From: an uncultured Marvinbryantia sp.
GTDB taxonomy: Bacteria; Bacillota; Clostridia; Lachnospirales; Lachnospiraceae
Assembly (NCBI GenBank): GCA_937915375.1
Contig: CALDMO010000032.1
Location: 26,487 to 90,486, forward strand
Direction of reading: 5' to 3'
DNA: 64,000 bases
This document shows, in pieces, positions 50,256 to 60,700 of the stretch. The notes below the pieces were generated by a model that searched no databases, was not told the DNA's origin, and was given only the letters and a program-made list of their open reading frames with translations. Made by a program: the position numbers and the translations under genes. The stretch's first letter is position 1; every line of letters begins with the position of its first letter.

Positions 50256-51618
50256 ACCGTATTTTCCGATGTTTGTGGATTTGTCTCAGAAAAAAATTGT
50301 GGCAGCAGGAGGCGGTGCGATTGCTTCCCGGCGTGTTAAAACGTTGAGTGATTTTGCAGAGAATATTACAGTAATCGCCCCCTGTATCAGCGACGAACTT
50401 GATGAGATGGAACGTCTCGGGCAAATCAGGATCAGGCGGCGTCCCATCGGACGGGAGGATATCGAAGGTGCGGATCTGGTGCTGGCAGCGACAGATGATC
50501 ATGGATTAAACGAGAGGCTGTATGAACTTTGCCACGAGAAGGGGATCTGTGTGAATGTCGCCAGTGACAAAGAAAAATGCGATTTCTTTTTTCCGGGAAT
50601 CTGTATGCGGGAGGATTTGGTGATTGGGGTGACTGCCAGCGGAACAGATCACCGGGCCGCGGCTGAAATGAGAAGGAAAATTGAAGCGATGCTGCAGGAG
50701 GATGAAATGGAGAAAACGAGCAAAAAGAAAGTAGTGATCGGCAGCCGGGAAAGCACACTGGCAGTGCTGCAGAGCCGAATGGTGGAAAACTATATTAAAA
50801 CACATCATCCACAAATAGAGACAGAGCTTCTGACCATGAAAACGACGGGTGATAAGATCCTTGACCGTACGCTGGATCAGGTGGGAGGAAAAGGATTGTT
50901 TGTGAAGGAACTTGATCATGCGCTGATGGACGGGAGAACACAGCTTTCTGTGCACAGTCTAAAAGATATGCCGATGGAGGTACCGGAAGAACTGCCCCTG
51001 GTAGCGTTTTCTGCGAGGGAGGACGCAAGAGATGTTTTGGTACTGCCGGATGGTGTGAAGGAACTTGATAAAAGTAAGCCGCTTGGATGCTCGAGCAGAC
51101 GCAGGACACTGCAGTTAAAGGAATTATATCCGGATATGGAGGTTAAAAGCATTCGCGGAAATCTGCAGACACGACTGAAAAAGCTTGATATGGGAGAATA
51201 CAGCGCGCTGATTCTGGCTGCGGCCGGATTAAAGCGTTTGGGTCTGGAACATCGGATCGCCCGCTATTTTACGGTGGATGAGATTATTCCGGCAGCAGGA
51301 CAGGGGATCCTGGCAGTACAGGGCAGAGCGGATCTGGACTATACATATCTGGCTGATTATGACGATCCAGAGTCACGTGCGGCGGCGACGGCGGAACGGG
51401 CATTTGTGCGCTTCTTAAACGGCGGTTGTTCTTCGCCGGTTGCGGCCTATGCTGAAATCGATGGACAGGAGCTGTTTTTGCGCGGTCTGTATTACAGCGA
51501 AGAGGACGGAGGCTGGATAAAAGGGGAAATTTGCGGAAAGACGGAAGAAGCGGAGCAGCTTGGCGCGGCACTTGCCGGACAACTGCGGGAGTTGTGGAAA
51601 AAGGAGCATGGAAAATGA
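50245..51618 (+). CDS. hemC: Fused precorrin-2 dehydrogenase (Met8/CysG-N) and hydroxymethylbilane synthase (HemC)
   Basis: The start at 50245 lies inside the hemA end. 457 residues. The N-terminal half (1-150) is a Met8/CysG-B-like domain: NAD site V-A-A-G-G-G-A-I-A-S-R-R at 19-30 and D-F-F-F-P-G-I near 113-119. The C-terminal half (from about 161) is HemC: I-G-S-R-E-S-T-L-A, H-S-L-K-D-M-P, C-S-S-R-R, and the dipyrromethane-bearing Cys395 in N-G-G-C-S-S-P. One protein thus holds two non-consecutive steps: porphobilinogen to hydroxymethylbilane, and precorrin-2 to sirohydrochlorin. An AGGAGG (50696-50701) and in-frame ATG (50707) at the junction could also yield free HemC. Confidence 0.92.
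   Translation: MNHKPYFPMFVDLSQKKIVAAGGGAIASRRVKTLSDFAENITVIAPCISDELDEMERLGQIRIRRRPIGREDIEGADLVLAATDDHGLNERLYELCHEKGICVNVASDKEKCDFFFPGICMREDLVIGVTASGTDHRAAAEMRRKIEAMLQEDEMEKTSKKKVVIGSRESTLAVLQSRMVENYIKTHHPQIETELLTMKTTGDKILDRTLDQVGGKGLFVKELDHALMDGRTQLSVHSLKDMPMEVPEELPLVAFSAREDARDVLVLPDGVKELDKSKPLGCSSRRRTLQLKELYPDMEVKSIRGNLQTRLKKLDMGEYSALILAAAGLKRLGLEHRIARYFTVDEIIPAAGQGILAVQGRADLDYTYLADYDDPESRAAATAERAFVRFLNGGCSSPVAAYAEIDGQELFLRGLYYSEEDGGWIKGEICGKTEEAEQLGAALAGQLRELWKKEHGK
50696..50709 (+). promoter_or_regulatory. Internal ribosome site and start codon at the Met8-HemC junction
   Basis: Perfect AGGAGG at 50696-50701, 5 bases before an in-frame ATG at 50707-50709 (residue 155 of the fusion). The ATG falls exactly in the linker between domains. 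Confidence 0.55.
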
Positions 51619-53129
51619 GTGGAAAAGTATGGCTGGTCGGGGCGGGTCCTGGGGATTTAGGTCTTTTTACCATAAAAGGAATGGAAGTATTAAAGCAGGC
51701 GGAAGTAGTGCTGTATGACAGTCTGGTCGGAGAGGGCGTATTGTCTCAGATACCGGAGAATGCCCGCTTGATTAATGTGGGCAAACGTGCCAGTCGGCAT
51801 ACAATGCCGCAGGAGGAGATTAACCGACTTCTTTTGGAGGAGGCCGAGAAGGGATACCGCGTTGTACGTTTAAAGGGCGGCGATCCTTTTTTGTTCGGCA
51901 GAGGCGGAGAAGAACTGGAGCTTTTGGCGGAGCATGGGATTCCTTATGAGGTTGTGCCGGGCGTAACGTCGCCTCTGGCAGTGCCGGCATATAATGGGAT
52001 TCCGGTAACACATCGCGATTATTGTTCTTCTTTGCATATTATCACTGGACATAAAAGAGCAGGCGAAAGATACGATATTGATTTTCAGGCACTGGTAAAT
52101 ACAAAGGGAACGCTGGTTTTTCTGATGGGGCTTTCTGCGCTGCAGGATATTTGTGACGGACTTCTGCGTGCGGGGATGGAACCAGAGATGCCGGCGGCAG
52201 TATTGGAAAAGGGAACGACAGCGGCGCAGAAACGTATTGTGGCGACGGTCGGCACGCTGCCGCAGGAGGCCCGGCGCAGGGGGGCAAAGACTCCGGCGAT
52301 TATTGTAGTCGGAAAAGTGTGCGCTTTAGCTGATACATTTGCATGGTATGAAAAACTTCCGCTGGCAGGCTGGAAAGTGTTGGTGACACGACCGAAGGCA
52401 TTGATTTCCCGTACGGCGGCGCAGCTGCGTGAAAAAGGGGCGGAGGTTTTGGAGATCCCTTCTATTGCTACGATTCCTATGACGGGACAGGAGGAATTGA
52501 AACAGGTATTTGGACATTTGGAGGAATATGATTGGCTTGTGTTTACCAGTCCGACTGGAGTAGATGTCTTTTTTGAAGAATTGCTGAGGCAGAAAAAGGA
52601 TATTCGCTGTCTCGGAAACGTTCGGATTGCCGTGATCGGGCCGGGAACGGAGAAAAAGCTGAATGAAAAGGGCTTGTTTGCGGATCTGATGCCGAAGATT
52701 TACGATGGGGATGCGCTGGGTGATGTGCTGGCAGAAAACGTACAGCTAGATACAAGGATTTTGATTCCGAGAGCAGAGAAAGGAAATCAAAATCTGACGG
52801 CAAAGCTTCGGGCGGCGGGAGCAGTTGTGGAGGATCTTCCTACTTACCGCACGGTTTATGAAACAAGCGGATTGATTGATGAACAAGCGGCTTTTGAAAA
52901 TGGGGAGATTGATTGTGTGGTGTTTACCAGCGCTTCTACAGTAAAAGGGTTTGCAGAGCGTACAAAAGGACTGGATTATACCGGAGTACGGGCGGCTTGT
53001 ATCGGCAGACAAACCAAAGCAGCCGCTGATGCGCTGGGAATGAAAACATATATGGCCGGGCAGGCTACGATTGACAGCCTGATCGCGCTTGTGGAAGAGA
53101 TGAAAAGGAGTGAAGAGACATGGAACTGA
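51615..53129 (+). CDS. cobA-hemD: Fused uroporphyrinogen-III C-methyltransferase (CobA) and uroporphyrinogen-III synthase (HemD)
   Basis: The start overlaps the previous stop (ATGA); 504 residues. The N-terminal part (1-245) is SUMT: V-W-L-V-G-A-G-P-G-D, V-R-L-K-G-G-D-P-F-L-F-G-R-G-G-E-E and V-V-P-G-V-T-S. The C-terminal part (about 250-504) is HemD: V-L-V-T-R-P, W-L-V-F-T-S-P-T-G-V and V-V-F-T-S-A-S-T-V. It closes hydroxymethylbilane to uroporphyrinogen III and methylates it twice to precorrin-2. This fusion is known in Firmicutes. It overlaps hemB by 10 bases. Confidence 0.95.
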   Translation: MSGKVWLVGAGPGDLGLFTIKGMEVLKQAEVVLYDSLVGEGVLSQIPENARLINVGKRASRHTMPQEEINRLLLEEAEKGYRVVRLKGGDPFLFGRGGEELELLAEHGIPYEVVPGVTSPLAVPAYNGIPVTHRDYCSSLHIITGHKRAGERYDIDFQALVNTKGTLVFLMGLSALQDICDGLLRAGMEPEMPAAVLEKGTTAAQKRIVATVGTLPQEARRRGAKTPAIIVVGKVCALADTFAWYEKLPLAGWKVLVTRPKALISRTAAQLREKGAEVLEIPSIATIPMTGQEELKQVFGHLEEYDWLVFTSPTGVDVFFEELLRQKKDIRCLGNVRIAVIGPGTEKKLNEKGLFADLMPKIYDGDALGDVLAENVQLDTRILIPRAEKGNQNLTAKLRAAGAVVEDLPTYRTVYETSGLIDEQAAFENGEIDCVVFTSASTVKGFAERTKGLDYTGVRAACIGRQTKAAADALGMKTYMAGQATIDSLIALVEEMKRSEETWN

Positions 53130-54103
53130 TTCAGAGACCGAGAAGACTGCGCGGCAGTGAAACCTTACGAAAAATGGTGAGAGAGACGCGCATGGACAAA
53201 AGTTCCCTTATTTATCCGTTGTTTGTACGGGAAGGAGAGGGAATGGAAGAAGAAATCCAGTCGATGGAAGGACAGTATCGTTACAGTATCGATCGCCTTC
53301 CGTATGAGCTGGAGCGTCTGACAGAAGCAGGCGTTTCAGGCGTGATGCTGTTTGGCATTCCGGAGCACAAGGATGAGGTCGGAAGCGGCGCTTATGATCC
53401 GCAGGGAATTGTGCAGCGTGCTCTTCGGGCGGCAAAAAAAGAATTTCCGGATCTTTATTACGTAACGGATGTTTGTATGTGCGAGTATACTTCTCATGGA
53501 CATTGCGGCGTGCTGTGCGGTCAGGAGGTGGATAATGACGAGACCTTAAAGCTGCTGGCAAAGACTGCTTTATCACATGTGGAGGCAGGTGCGGATATGG
53601 TAGCGCCTTCTGATATGATGGACGGTCGGGTGCGCGCAATCCGGGAATGTCTGGATCATCACGGACATACAGGAATTCCGATCATGTCTTATGCGGTGAA
53701 GTACGCTTCTTCTTTTTATGGTCCGTTTCGGGAGGCGGCAGGTTCCGCTCCGTCCTTCGGTGATCGTAAGAGTTATCAGATGGATTTCCATAATCGCCGC
53801 GAGGGCTTAAAGGAAGCGCTGACGGATCTGGAAGAAGGTGCGGATATTTTGATGGTAAAACCGGCGCTCTCTTATTTGGATATTATCTCGGATGTAGCAA
53901 AAGCAGTTTCGGTTCCGGTAGCCGCTTACAGTGTCAGCGGAGAATATGCGATGGTGAAAGCGGCGGCGAAGATGGGATGGATCGACGAGGAAAAGATTAT
54001 TGGGGAAATGGCAGCGGGAGCGTACCGAGCAGGCGCCCAGATTTATATTACCTATTTTGCCAAAGAACTGGCAAGACAGATGGAGAAAGGGAGAATTGGT
54101 TAA
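53120..54103 (+). CDS. hemB: Delta-aminolevulinic acid dehydratase (porphobilinogen synthase)
   Basis: 327 residues. The zinc site is visible as D-V-C-M-C-E-Y-T-S-H-G-H-C-G, the Cys triad of zinc-dependent enzymes. Both active-site Lys are present: one in S-Y-A-V-K-Y-A-S and the Schiff-base Lys in L-M-V-K-P-A-L. It joins two 5-aminolevulinates into porphobilinogen. Its stop overlaps the hemL start (TAATG). Confidence 0.96.
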   Translation: MELIQRPRRLRGSETLRKMVRETRMDKSSLIYPLFVREGEGMEEEIQSMEGQYRYSIDRLPYELERLTEAGVSGVMLFGIPEHKDEVGSGAYDPQGIVQRALRAAKKEFPDLYYVTDVCMCEYTSHGHCGVLCGQEVDNDETLKLLAKTALSHVEAGADMVAPSDMMDGRVRAIRECLDHHGHTGIPIMSYAVKYASSFYGPFREAAGSAPSFGDRKSYQMDFHNRREGLKEALTDLEEGADILMVKPALSYLDIISDVAKAVSVPVAAYSVSGEYAMVKAAAKMGWIDEEKIIGEMAAGAYRAGAQIYITYFAKELARQMEKGRIG

Positions 54104-55374
54104 TGACGAGATCAGAGGAACTGTATGAGCGTGCGGTGAAATGTATTCCGGGAGGGGTGAACAGTCCGGTGCGCGCCTATGGCGCGATTGGGGAAGCGCC
54201 AAGATTTATTTCCAGAGCGGATGGCTGCCGTATTTATGATGTGGATGGAAACGAGTATATAGATTATATTGATTCCTGGGGACCGATGATCCTTGGACAC
54301 AATTTTTCAAAGATTCGGGAGAGCGTAAAAAAGTCCTGTGAAAACGGACTGAGCTTTGGGTGCGCGACAGAAATCGAGGTAGAAATGGCGGAGTTTATAT
54401 GTCGTCATTTGCCGCATGTAGAGATGGTGCGCATGGTAAACTCTGGTACGGAAGCGGTTATGAGCGCGATCCGCGCGGCCAGAGGTTTTACCGGAAAAAA
54501 TAAGATCATTAAATTTGCGGGTTGTTATCATGGTCATACGGATGCCATGCTGGTCAGCGCCGGATCGGGCGTGATGACAAGCGGTGTGCCGGACAGCGCT
54601 GGAGTTCCAAAAGGGTGTACGGAGGATACGATGACGGCTGTTTATAATGACCTTGACAGCGTGCGTGCCTTGTTGGAACAGGCGGACGGACAGACTGCGG
54701 CAGTGATCGTCGAGCCGGTTGCGGCAAATATGGGTGTGGTATGTCCGAAAGAGGGCTTTTTAAATGGTCTTCGCGCGCTTTGTGATCAGTATCAGGCCCT
54801 ATTAATTTTTGATGAGGTAATCACCGGCTTTCGTTTATCTTTTGGCGGTGCGGCGCAGTATTTTGATGTGAAACCGGATCTGGTTACCTATGGGAAAATT
54901 ATTGGTGCGGGTATGCCGGTCGGCGCGTATGGCGGGCGCCGTGAGATTATGGAGATGATCTCTCCTGCAGGTCCGGTATATCAGGCAGGTACGTTAAGCG
55001 GCAATCCGATCGCGATGGCGGCGGGACTGACACAGCTGAGATATTTGTATGAGCATCCGGAGGTGTATACAGAACTTGAGAAAAAAGGGGAGATGCTGTA
55101 CGGTGGTCTGAAAAAACTTGTGGAAGAGAAAGGACTGCCTTGGAAAGTAAATCATGTTTCTTCATTGGCAAGTCTGTTTTTTGCAAAAGAGGAGGTTGTG
55201 GATTACACAACAGCGAAGTCTTCGGATACAAAAGCGTTTGCGTCTTATTTTAAAGCAATGCTGGCGCAGGGCGTTCATCTGGCGCCGTCTCAGTTTGAGG
55301 CAATGTTCCTTTCTGCGGCGCATGATGAAGAAGCGATCGCACGGACGCTGGAAGCGGCCGGGAAATGTTTGTAG
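54103..55374 (+). CDS. hemL: Glutamate-1-semialdehyde 2,1-aminomutase
   Basis: The start overlaps the hemB stop by one base; 423 residues. It belongs to class III aminotransferases: N-S-G-T-E-A-V-M-S-A-I-R-A-A-R, the Y-H-G-H loop, L-I-F-D-E-V-I-T-G-F-R, and the PLP Lys in T-Y-G-K-I-I-G-A-G-M-P-V. It converts glutamate semialdehyde to 5-aminolevulinate, taking the HemA product. It is the last gene of the hem operon and is followed by hairpins and a terminator. Confidence 0.96.
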   Translation: MTRSEELYERAVKCIPGGVNSPVRAYGAIGEAPRFISRADGCRIYDVDGNEYIDYIDSWGPMILGHNFSKIRESVKKSCENGLSFGCATEIEVEMAEFICRHLPHVEMVRMVNSGTEAVMSAIRAARGFTGKNKIIKFAGCYHGHTDAMLVSAGSGVMTSGVPDSAGVPKGCTEDTMTAVYNDLDSVRALLEQADGQTAAVIVEPVAANMGVVCPKEGFLNGLRALCDQYQALLIFDEVITGFRLSFGGAAQYFDVKPDLVTYGKIIGAGMPVGAYGGRREIMEMISPAGPVYQAGTLSGNPIAMAAGLTQLRYLYEHPEVYTELEKKGEMLYGGLKKLVEEKGLPWKVNHVSSLASLFFAKEEVVDYTTAKSSDTKAFASYFKAMLAQGVHLAPSQFEAMFLSAAHDEEAIARTLEAAGKCL

Positions 55375-55479
55375 CAGAGAAAAAACGCCTGTATCGGTGT
55401 GCGGCCGGAGGGCGGAATTGTGGTTGCTCAAACATGTATTTTATGATACAGTAGGGTTAAATCCTTACATCCCTGTTAA

Positions 55480-55506
55480 GAGGTACTCGGGAGAGTACCT
55501 CGTTTT
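55480..55506 (+). terminator. Terminator of the hem operon
   Basis: Perfect 9-base stem GAGGTACTC / GAGTACCTC with a GGGA loop, followed by GTTTTC. Two smaller hairpins (TGTAT / ATACA near 55445, GTAGGG / CCTTAC near 55460) stand just before it. Confidence 0.7.
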
Positions 55507-55581
55507 CATCATATAAGTGACTTGTGAAATTTGTTTTACAAGCAGAAGCAGGAGTTTTTGTGACAGACAAAAGGAGATAAT

Positions 55582-56316
55582 ATGGCATATAGTTGGGATG
55601 CCCGCATTCGCTACAGCGAGGTGGGAGAAGATAAAAAGCTGACTATTCCGGGTGTGGTTGATTATTTTCAGGACTGCAGTACATTTCAGTCAGAGGAGCT
55701 GGGAGCAGGGCTTGACCGGCTGCTGAAAAGAAACCGCGTGTGGGTGATGGTGTCATGGCAGATTGAATTTTTTAGACGTCCATTGCTGGGAGAGCATGTG
55801 AAAATAGAAACGTGGCCGTATTCCTTTAAGGGATTTTATGGAGAACGTAATTTTCGGATGTTAGATGAAAAAGGAGAGACGTTGGCGCAGGCGGCTTCGA
55901 TGTGGGTTTACCTTGACCTGGAGAGCGGTCATTTCAGCCGCGTGGACGAGGATGTGATCAGTGTTTATGCGCTGGAGGAACCGCTGCCGATGCAGCCGAT
56001 CAAGCGCAAGATACCGGTGCCGCAGGGCAGCGCTGCCCGGGAACCGTTTACGGTCATGCATAATCATTTGGATACCAATCATCATGTAAACAATGTGCAG
56101 TATATTGTGATGGCACAGGAATATCTTCCGGAAGGGTATCAGGTGTCTGGACTGCGGGTAGAATACAAAAAACAGGCAGTGCTGCACGATACGATCGTGC
56201 CGCTGATATATGAGGAAGAAGGACGCATAGTTGTCAGTCTTTGCGACACAGAGGAAAAACCGTATGCAGTCGTAGAATTCACCGATGCCAGAAGCGAAAG
56301 TCAACTATCATGTTGA
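55582..56316 (+). CDS. Acyl-ACP thioesterase (FatA-like double hotdog)
   Basis: 244 residues. The first hotdog domain starts with R-Y-S-E-V-G and Y-F-Q-D-C-S; the second has the catalytic N-H-L-D-T-N-H-H-V-N-N-V-Q-Y, with Asn and His of the family. It hydrolyses acyl-ACP to free fatty acid, a cytosolic step controlling chain release. The ribosome site is AAGGAG. It is preceded by the hem operon terminator, so it is a separate unit. Confidence 0.92.
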   Translation: MAYSWDARIRYSEVGEDKKLTIPGVVDYFQDCSTFQSEELGAGLDRLLKRNRVWVMVSWQIEFFRRPLLGEHVKIETWPYSFKGFYGERNFRMLDEKGETLAQAASMWVYLDLESGHFSRVDEDVISVYALEEPLPMQPIKRKIPVPQGSAAREPFTVMHNHLDTNHHVNNVQYIVMAQEYLPEGYQVSGLRVEYKKQAVLHDTIVPLIYEEEGRIVVSLCDTEEKPYAVVEFTDARSESQLSC

Positions 56317-56346
56317 GCTTGCGCATAAGTGATGGTTGACTTTACA
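56297..56346 (+). terminator. Hairpin over the thioesterase stop codon, probable terminator
   Basis: Arms AAAGTCAACTATCA (56297-56310) and TGATGGTTGACTTT (56330-56343) pair over 14 bases with one G-U. The stop codon is in the loop. The T run is short. Confidence 0.5.
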
Positions 56347-56415
56347 TAGGAAATATATCATTTGTCAGGTGGCAGAAGGCTACAGGAAAACGGAACAACA
56401 GAACAGGAGTAAAGT

Positions 56416-57252
56416 ATGTTAGAATTAGGAAAGAGACAGACACTTACCATTTTAAAAAAGAAAGAGTTTGGCGCTTATCTTGGTCTTATATCTGAACCGG
56501 AGGAACGTGTGCTTCTTCCGGTTAAGGAAGTGCCGGAAAATGCGCAGATCGGGGATGAACTGGAGGTATTTTTATATAAGGACTCTAAAGATCGCCTGAT
56601 TGCAACAACAAGAAAGGCAAAGCTGGAACTTGGCGGCGTTGCCCTTCTGGAGGTAAAAGAGGTGGCCAAGATCGGCGCGTTTCTGGACTGGGGTCTGGAA
56701 AAAGATTTGCTGCTGCCGTTTAAACAGCAAACCAGAAAGGTACGTGCGGGCGAAATCTGTCTTGTGGCTCTATATGTGGATAAAAGCAGCCGACTTTGCG
56801 CGACTATGAATGTATATGAATTTTTGCGCAAGGATTCTCTATATAAAAAAGATGATCATGTGACAGGGACGATTTATCAGATCAGCGAGGAATTCGGCGT
56901 ATTTGTGGCGGTAGACAATATGTATTCGGCGCTGATTCCCAAAAAAGAGGCGGCAGGAAAATACCGCATTGGGGATCGGATAGAGGCGCGTGTTACGGCG
57001 GTTAAGCCGGATGGAAAGCTTGATCTTTCTGCGAGAGAGAAGGCATATCTGCAGATGGATGAGGATGCTGAAAACATTATGCATGTGATTGAAGAATTTT
57101 CGGGCGTGCTGCCGTTTACGGATAAGGCGTCGCCGGAGATTATTAAGCGTGAGTTCGGACTCAGCAAAAACGCATTTAAACGCGGTGTCGGCAGACTTTT
57201 AAAAGAAGGACGTATCGAGATTACGGAAAAGGCAATCCGTAAGATAAAATAG
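56416..57252 (+). CDS. S1-domain RNA-binding protein, CvfB-like
   Basis: 278 residues. Three S1-like beta-barrel segments are visible (about 1-65, 70-130 with G-A-F-L-D-W-G-L-E-K-D-L-L-L-P, 140-210 with G-V-F-V-A-V-D-N). A C-terminal winged-helix part follows (F-G-L-S-K-N-A-F-K-R-G-V-G-R-L). This layout matches CvfB/YitL, which affects virulence and RNA expression in staphylococci. The ribosome site is ACAGGAG. It stands alone before ridA. Confidence 0.88.
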   Translation: MLELGKRQTLTILKKKEFGAYLGLISEPEERVLLPVKEVPENAQIGDELEVFLYKDSKDRLIATTRKAKLELGGVALLEVKEVAKIGAFLDWGLEKDLLLPFKQQTRKVRAGEICLVALYVDKSSRLCATMNVYEFLRKDSLYKKDDHVTGTIYQISEEFGVFVAVDNMYSALIPKKEAAGKYRIGDRIEARVTAVKPDGKLDLSAREKAYLQMDEDAENIMHVIEEFSGVLPFTDKASPEIIKREFGLSKNAFKRGVGRLLKEGRIEITEKAIRKIK

Positions 57253-57325
57253 TCAGTGTTGTTCAGAAATAGCAGTATCTGTGATTCTGACGCTATAATA
57301 AATACCATTTAAGGAGGATATTTTC

Positions 57326-57700
57326 ATGAAAAAAGCAATTACATCAGACAAGGCTCCGGCAGCGATCGGACCGTATTCACAGGCAATTGAGATAAACGGC
57401 ATGGTTTATACATCCGGTGTGATTCCGGTAAACCCGGAAACAGGAACAGTTCCGGAGGATGTACAGGATCAGGCAAGACAGGCTCTGACCAGCCTTTCTC
57501 ATCTTTTGGATGCGGCGGGCACCAGCCTTGAAAATGTTGTAAAAACAACTGTATTTATTAAAGACATGAATGATTTCGCAAAAATCAACGAAGTTTACAG
57601 CACATTTTTCACCGGTACCTTCCCGGCACGTTCCTGTGTTGAGGTTGCAAGACTGCCGAAAGATGTTCTTTTGGAAATTGAAGCAGTAGCAGTAAAATAA
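57326..57700 (+). CDS. ridA: RidA-family enamine/imine deaminase
   Basis: 124 residues, standard length. I-G-P-Y-S-Q-A opens the fold, Y-T-S-G and the catalytic Arg in P-A-R-S-C-V-E-V-A-R-L-P are present. It hydrolyses reactive enamines from PLP enzymes. The ribosome site is AAGGAGG. dnaE follows after 24 bases. Confidence 0.95.
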   Translation: MKKAITSDKAPAAIGPYSQAIEINGMVYTSGVIPVNPETGTVPEDVQDQARQALTSLSHLLDAAGTSLENVVKTTVFIKDMNDFAKINEVYSTFFTGTFPARSCVEVARLPKDVLLEIEAVAVK

Positions 57701-57724
57701 GAAGAGAAAAAGGAGGTGCCGGCG

Positions 57725-60700
57725 TTGCAGTTTGCGCATTTGCACGTGCATACGGAATACAGTCTTTTGGACGGTTCCAATAAAATAAAAGAATACGTAG
57801 AGCGTGTCAAAGAACTGGGCATGACCAGTGCGGCGATTACAGACCATGGCGCGATGTACGGTGTGATCGATTTTTACCGTGCGGCGCATGCAGCCGGTAT
57901 CAATCCGGTTCTCGGATGTGAGGTTTACGTTGCCCCGAATTCCCGTTTCGATAGGGAAACTGCAGGCGGGGAGGATCGGTATTATCATTTAGTTTTGCTG
58001 GCGGAAAATAATATCGGTTATGCGAATCTGATAAAAATTGTATCCGCAGGTTTTACAGAAGGGTACTATTATCGGCCGCGTGTGGACAAAGCGCTTTTGG
58101 AAGAACATGCGGAGGGGATCATTGCCCTGAGTGCCTGTCTGGCAGGTGAGGTACAGCGCTATCTGGTGCGCGGCCTTTATGAAGAGGGTAAAAAGATTGC
58201 GCTGGAGTACCAGCGCATTTTTGGAAAAAACAATTTTTTTCTGGAACTGCAGGATCACGGCATTGCGGAACAGCAGATTGTCAATCAGCAGCTGCTGCGC
58301 ATGAGCGCGGAGACTAGCATTGAGCTGGTAGCGACAAATGATGTGCATTATACCTATGCGTCTGACGCAGATTCGCACGATATTCTTCTTTGTATTCAGA
58401 CCGGAAAAAAATTGGACGATGAGGACCGCATGCGTTACGAGGGCGGGCAGTATTATGTGAAATCAGCTGAAGAGATGGCGAAACTGTTTCCCTATGCGCC
58501 TCAGGCAATTGAAAATACGCAGAAAATTGCTGACCGCTGTCATGTGGAAATTGAATTCGGTGTGACAAAGCTGCCTCGTTTTGATGTGCCGGAGGGATAT
58601 ACCGCGTGGGAATATTTGAATAAGCTTTGTTATGAAGGGCTGGCTGAACGTTATGATGAAGTTCAGCAGAAAGAATTAAAAGAAAAACTAGACTTTGAAT
58701 TGAACATTATCCAAAAAATGGGGTATGTGGATTATTTCCTGATTGTGTGGGATTTTATCCGTTATGCCAGGGATCATGATATTATGGTCGGTCCGGGAAG
58801 AGGCTCTGCGGCGGGCAGCCTTGTTTCTTATACACTTGGTATTACCAAGCTGGACCCGATCAAATATAGCCTGCTGTTTGAAAGATTTTTAAATCCGGAG
58901 CGTGTTTCGATGCCGGATATTGATATTGACTTCTGCTATGAGAGACGGCAGGAGGTTATCGATTATGTGGTAAGAAAATACGGCAAGGAAAAAGTAGTAC
59001 AGATTGTTACTTTTGGTACATTGGCGGCGCGCGGTGTCATTCGCGATGTCGGTCGTGTGCTGGATATTCCCTATGCCGTTGTAGATTCGGTGGCGAAGAT
59101 GGTGCCGCAGGAATTAAATATTACGATTGATAAGGCGCTGCAGGAAAACAGCGAGCTGCGCCAGATTTATGAAAATGATCCGCAGATGAAGCATCTGATC
59201 GATATGGCAAAGCGGCTGGAAGGACTGCCGCGGCATACGTCGATGCATGCGGCGGGCGTTGTGATTTGTCAGAAGGCGGCAGATGAATACGTGCCGTTAT
59301 CGCGTGGAAGCGACGGTTCAATTACGACACAGTTCACGATGACGACATTAGAGGAACTCGGACTTTTGAAAATGGATTTTCTCGGTCTGCGTACTCTGAC
59401 TGTGATTCAGGATGCTGTGAAAATGGTAGAGAAAAACAAGGGCATCAAGCTCGATATGGATCATATTGATTATGATGACAAGGAAGTGCTGGCTTCTCTG
59501 TGTACCGGAAAATGCGACGGTGTGTTCCAGCTGGAAAGTGCTGGGATGAAAAACTTTATGAAGGAATTAAAGCCGCAGAGCCTGGAGGATATGATCGCCG
59601 GGATATCTCTGTACCGTCCAGGGCCGATGGATTTTATCCCGCAATATATCAAAGGGAAAAACCATCCGGAGGAAATTACTTACGACTGTCCGCAGTTAGA
59701 GCCCATTCTGGAACCAACGTATGGCTGTATTGTCTATCAGGAGCAGGTTATGCAGATCGTGCGCGATCTCGGCGGTTACACACTTGGCCGAAGTGATCTT
59801 TTGCGCCGTGCCATGTCTAAGAAAAAGGCGGCGGTGATGGAAAAGGAACGCCGCAGTTTTGTGTACGGAAATGAGGAAGAGGGCGTTCCGGGCTGTATAA
59901 AAAACGGAATTCCCGAACATGTGGCGAACAAAATTTATGATGATATGATCGATTTTGCCAAATATGCTTTTAATAAATCGCATGCGGCAGCGTATGCGGT
60001 CGTTTCTTATCAGACTGCGTATCTGAAATACTATTACCCGATGGAATTTATGGCGTCTCTGATGACGTCTGTTATTGATAATCCATCCAAGATCGCCGGT
60101 TATAATATGACCTGCCGCCAGATGGGAATTGAGATCTTGCCGCCGGATATCAATTGCGGCGAGAGTGGTTTTTCTGTGGAGGGCGATAAAATACGCTACG
60201 GTTTGTCAGCGATCAAGAGTATTGGACGTCCGGTGATCGCGGCGCTTGTGGAAGAACGCAGACGCGGCGGCAGATATACGTCGCTGAAGAATTTTGTGGA
60301 GCGTATGTCTTCAAAGGAGGTCAACAAGCGCACAGTCGAAAGCTTTATCAAGTCCGGAGCGTTTGACAGTCTCGGCGGCACCCGCAAACAGATGATGATG
60401 ACATATGCAACAATTATTGATAATGTCAATCAGGAGCGGAAGGTAGCTTTGACCGGACAGATGAGTTTGTTTGACTTTTTCGGAGAAGAAGAAAAACAAC
60501 AATATGAGATCACGATGCCGGATGTGGGCGAATATGAAAAAGAAGAACTGCTGGCTTTTGAAAAAGAAGTGCTTGGTTTTTATGTCAGCGGACATCCGTT
60601 GGAAAAATATGAAACGGTATGGCGCAGACACATTTCGAATGTGACGACAGATTTTATGCTGGATGAGGAGAGCGGTTATTCCAAAGTGCTGGATGGCGCG

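Noticed and set aside
55400..55480. tRNA-like pattern after hemL (hairpins resembling anticodon and T arms)
   Set aside because: There is no acceptor stem, the putative anticodon loop has 6 bases, and the T-loop consensus is missing.
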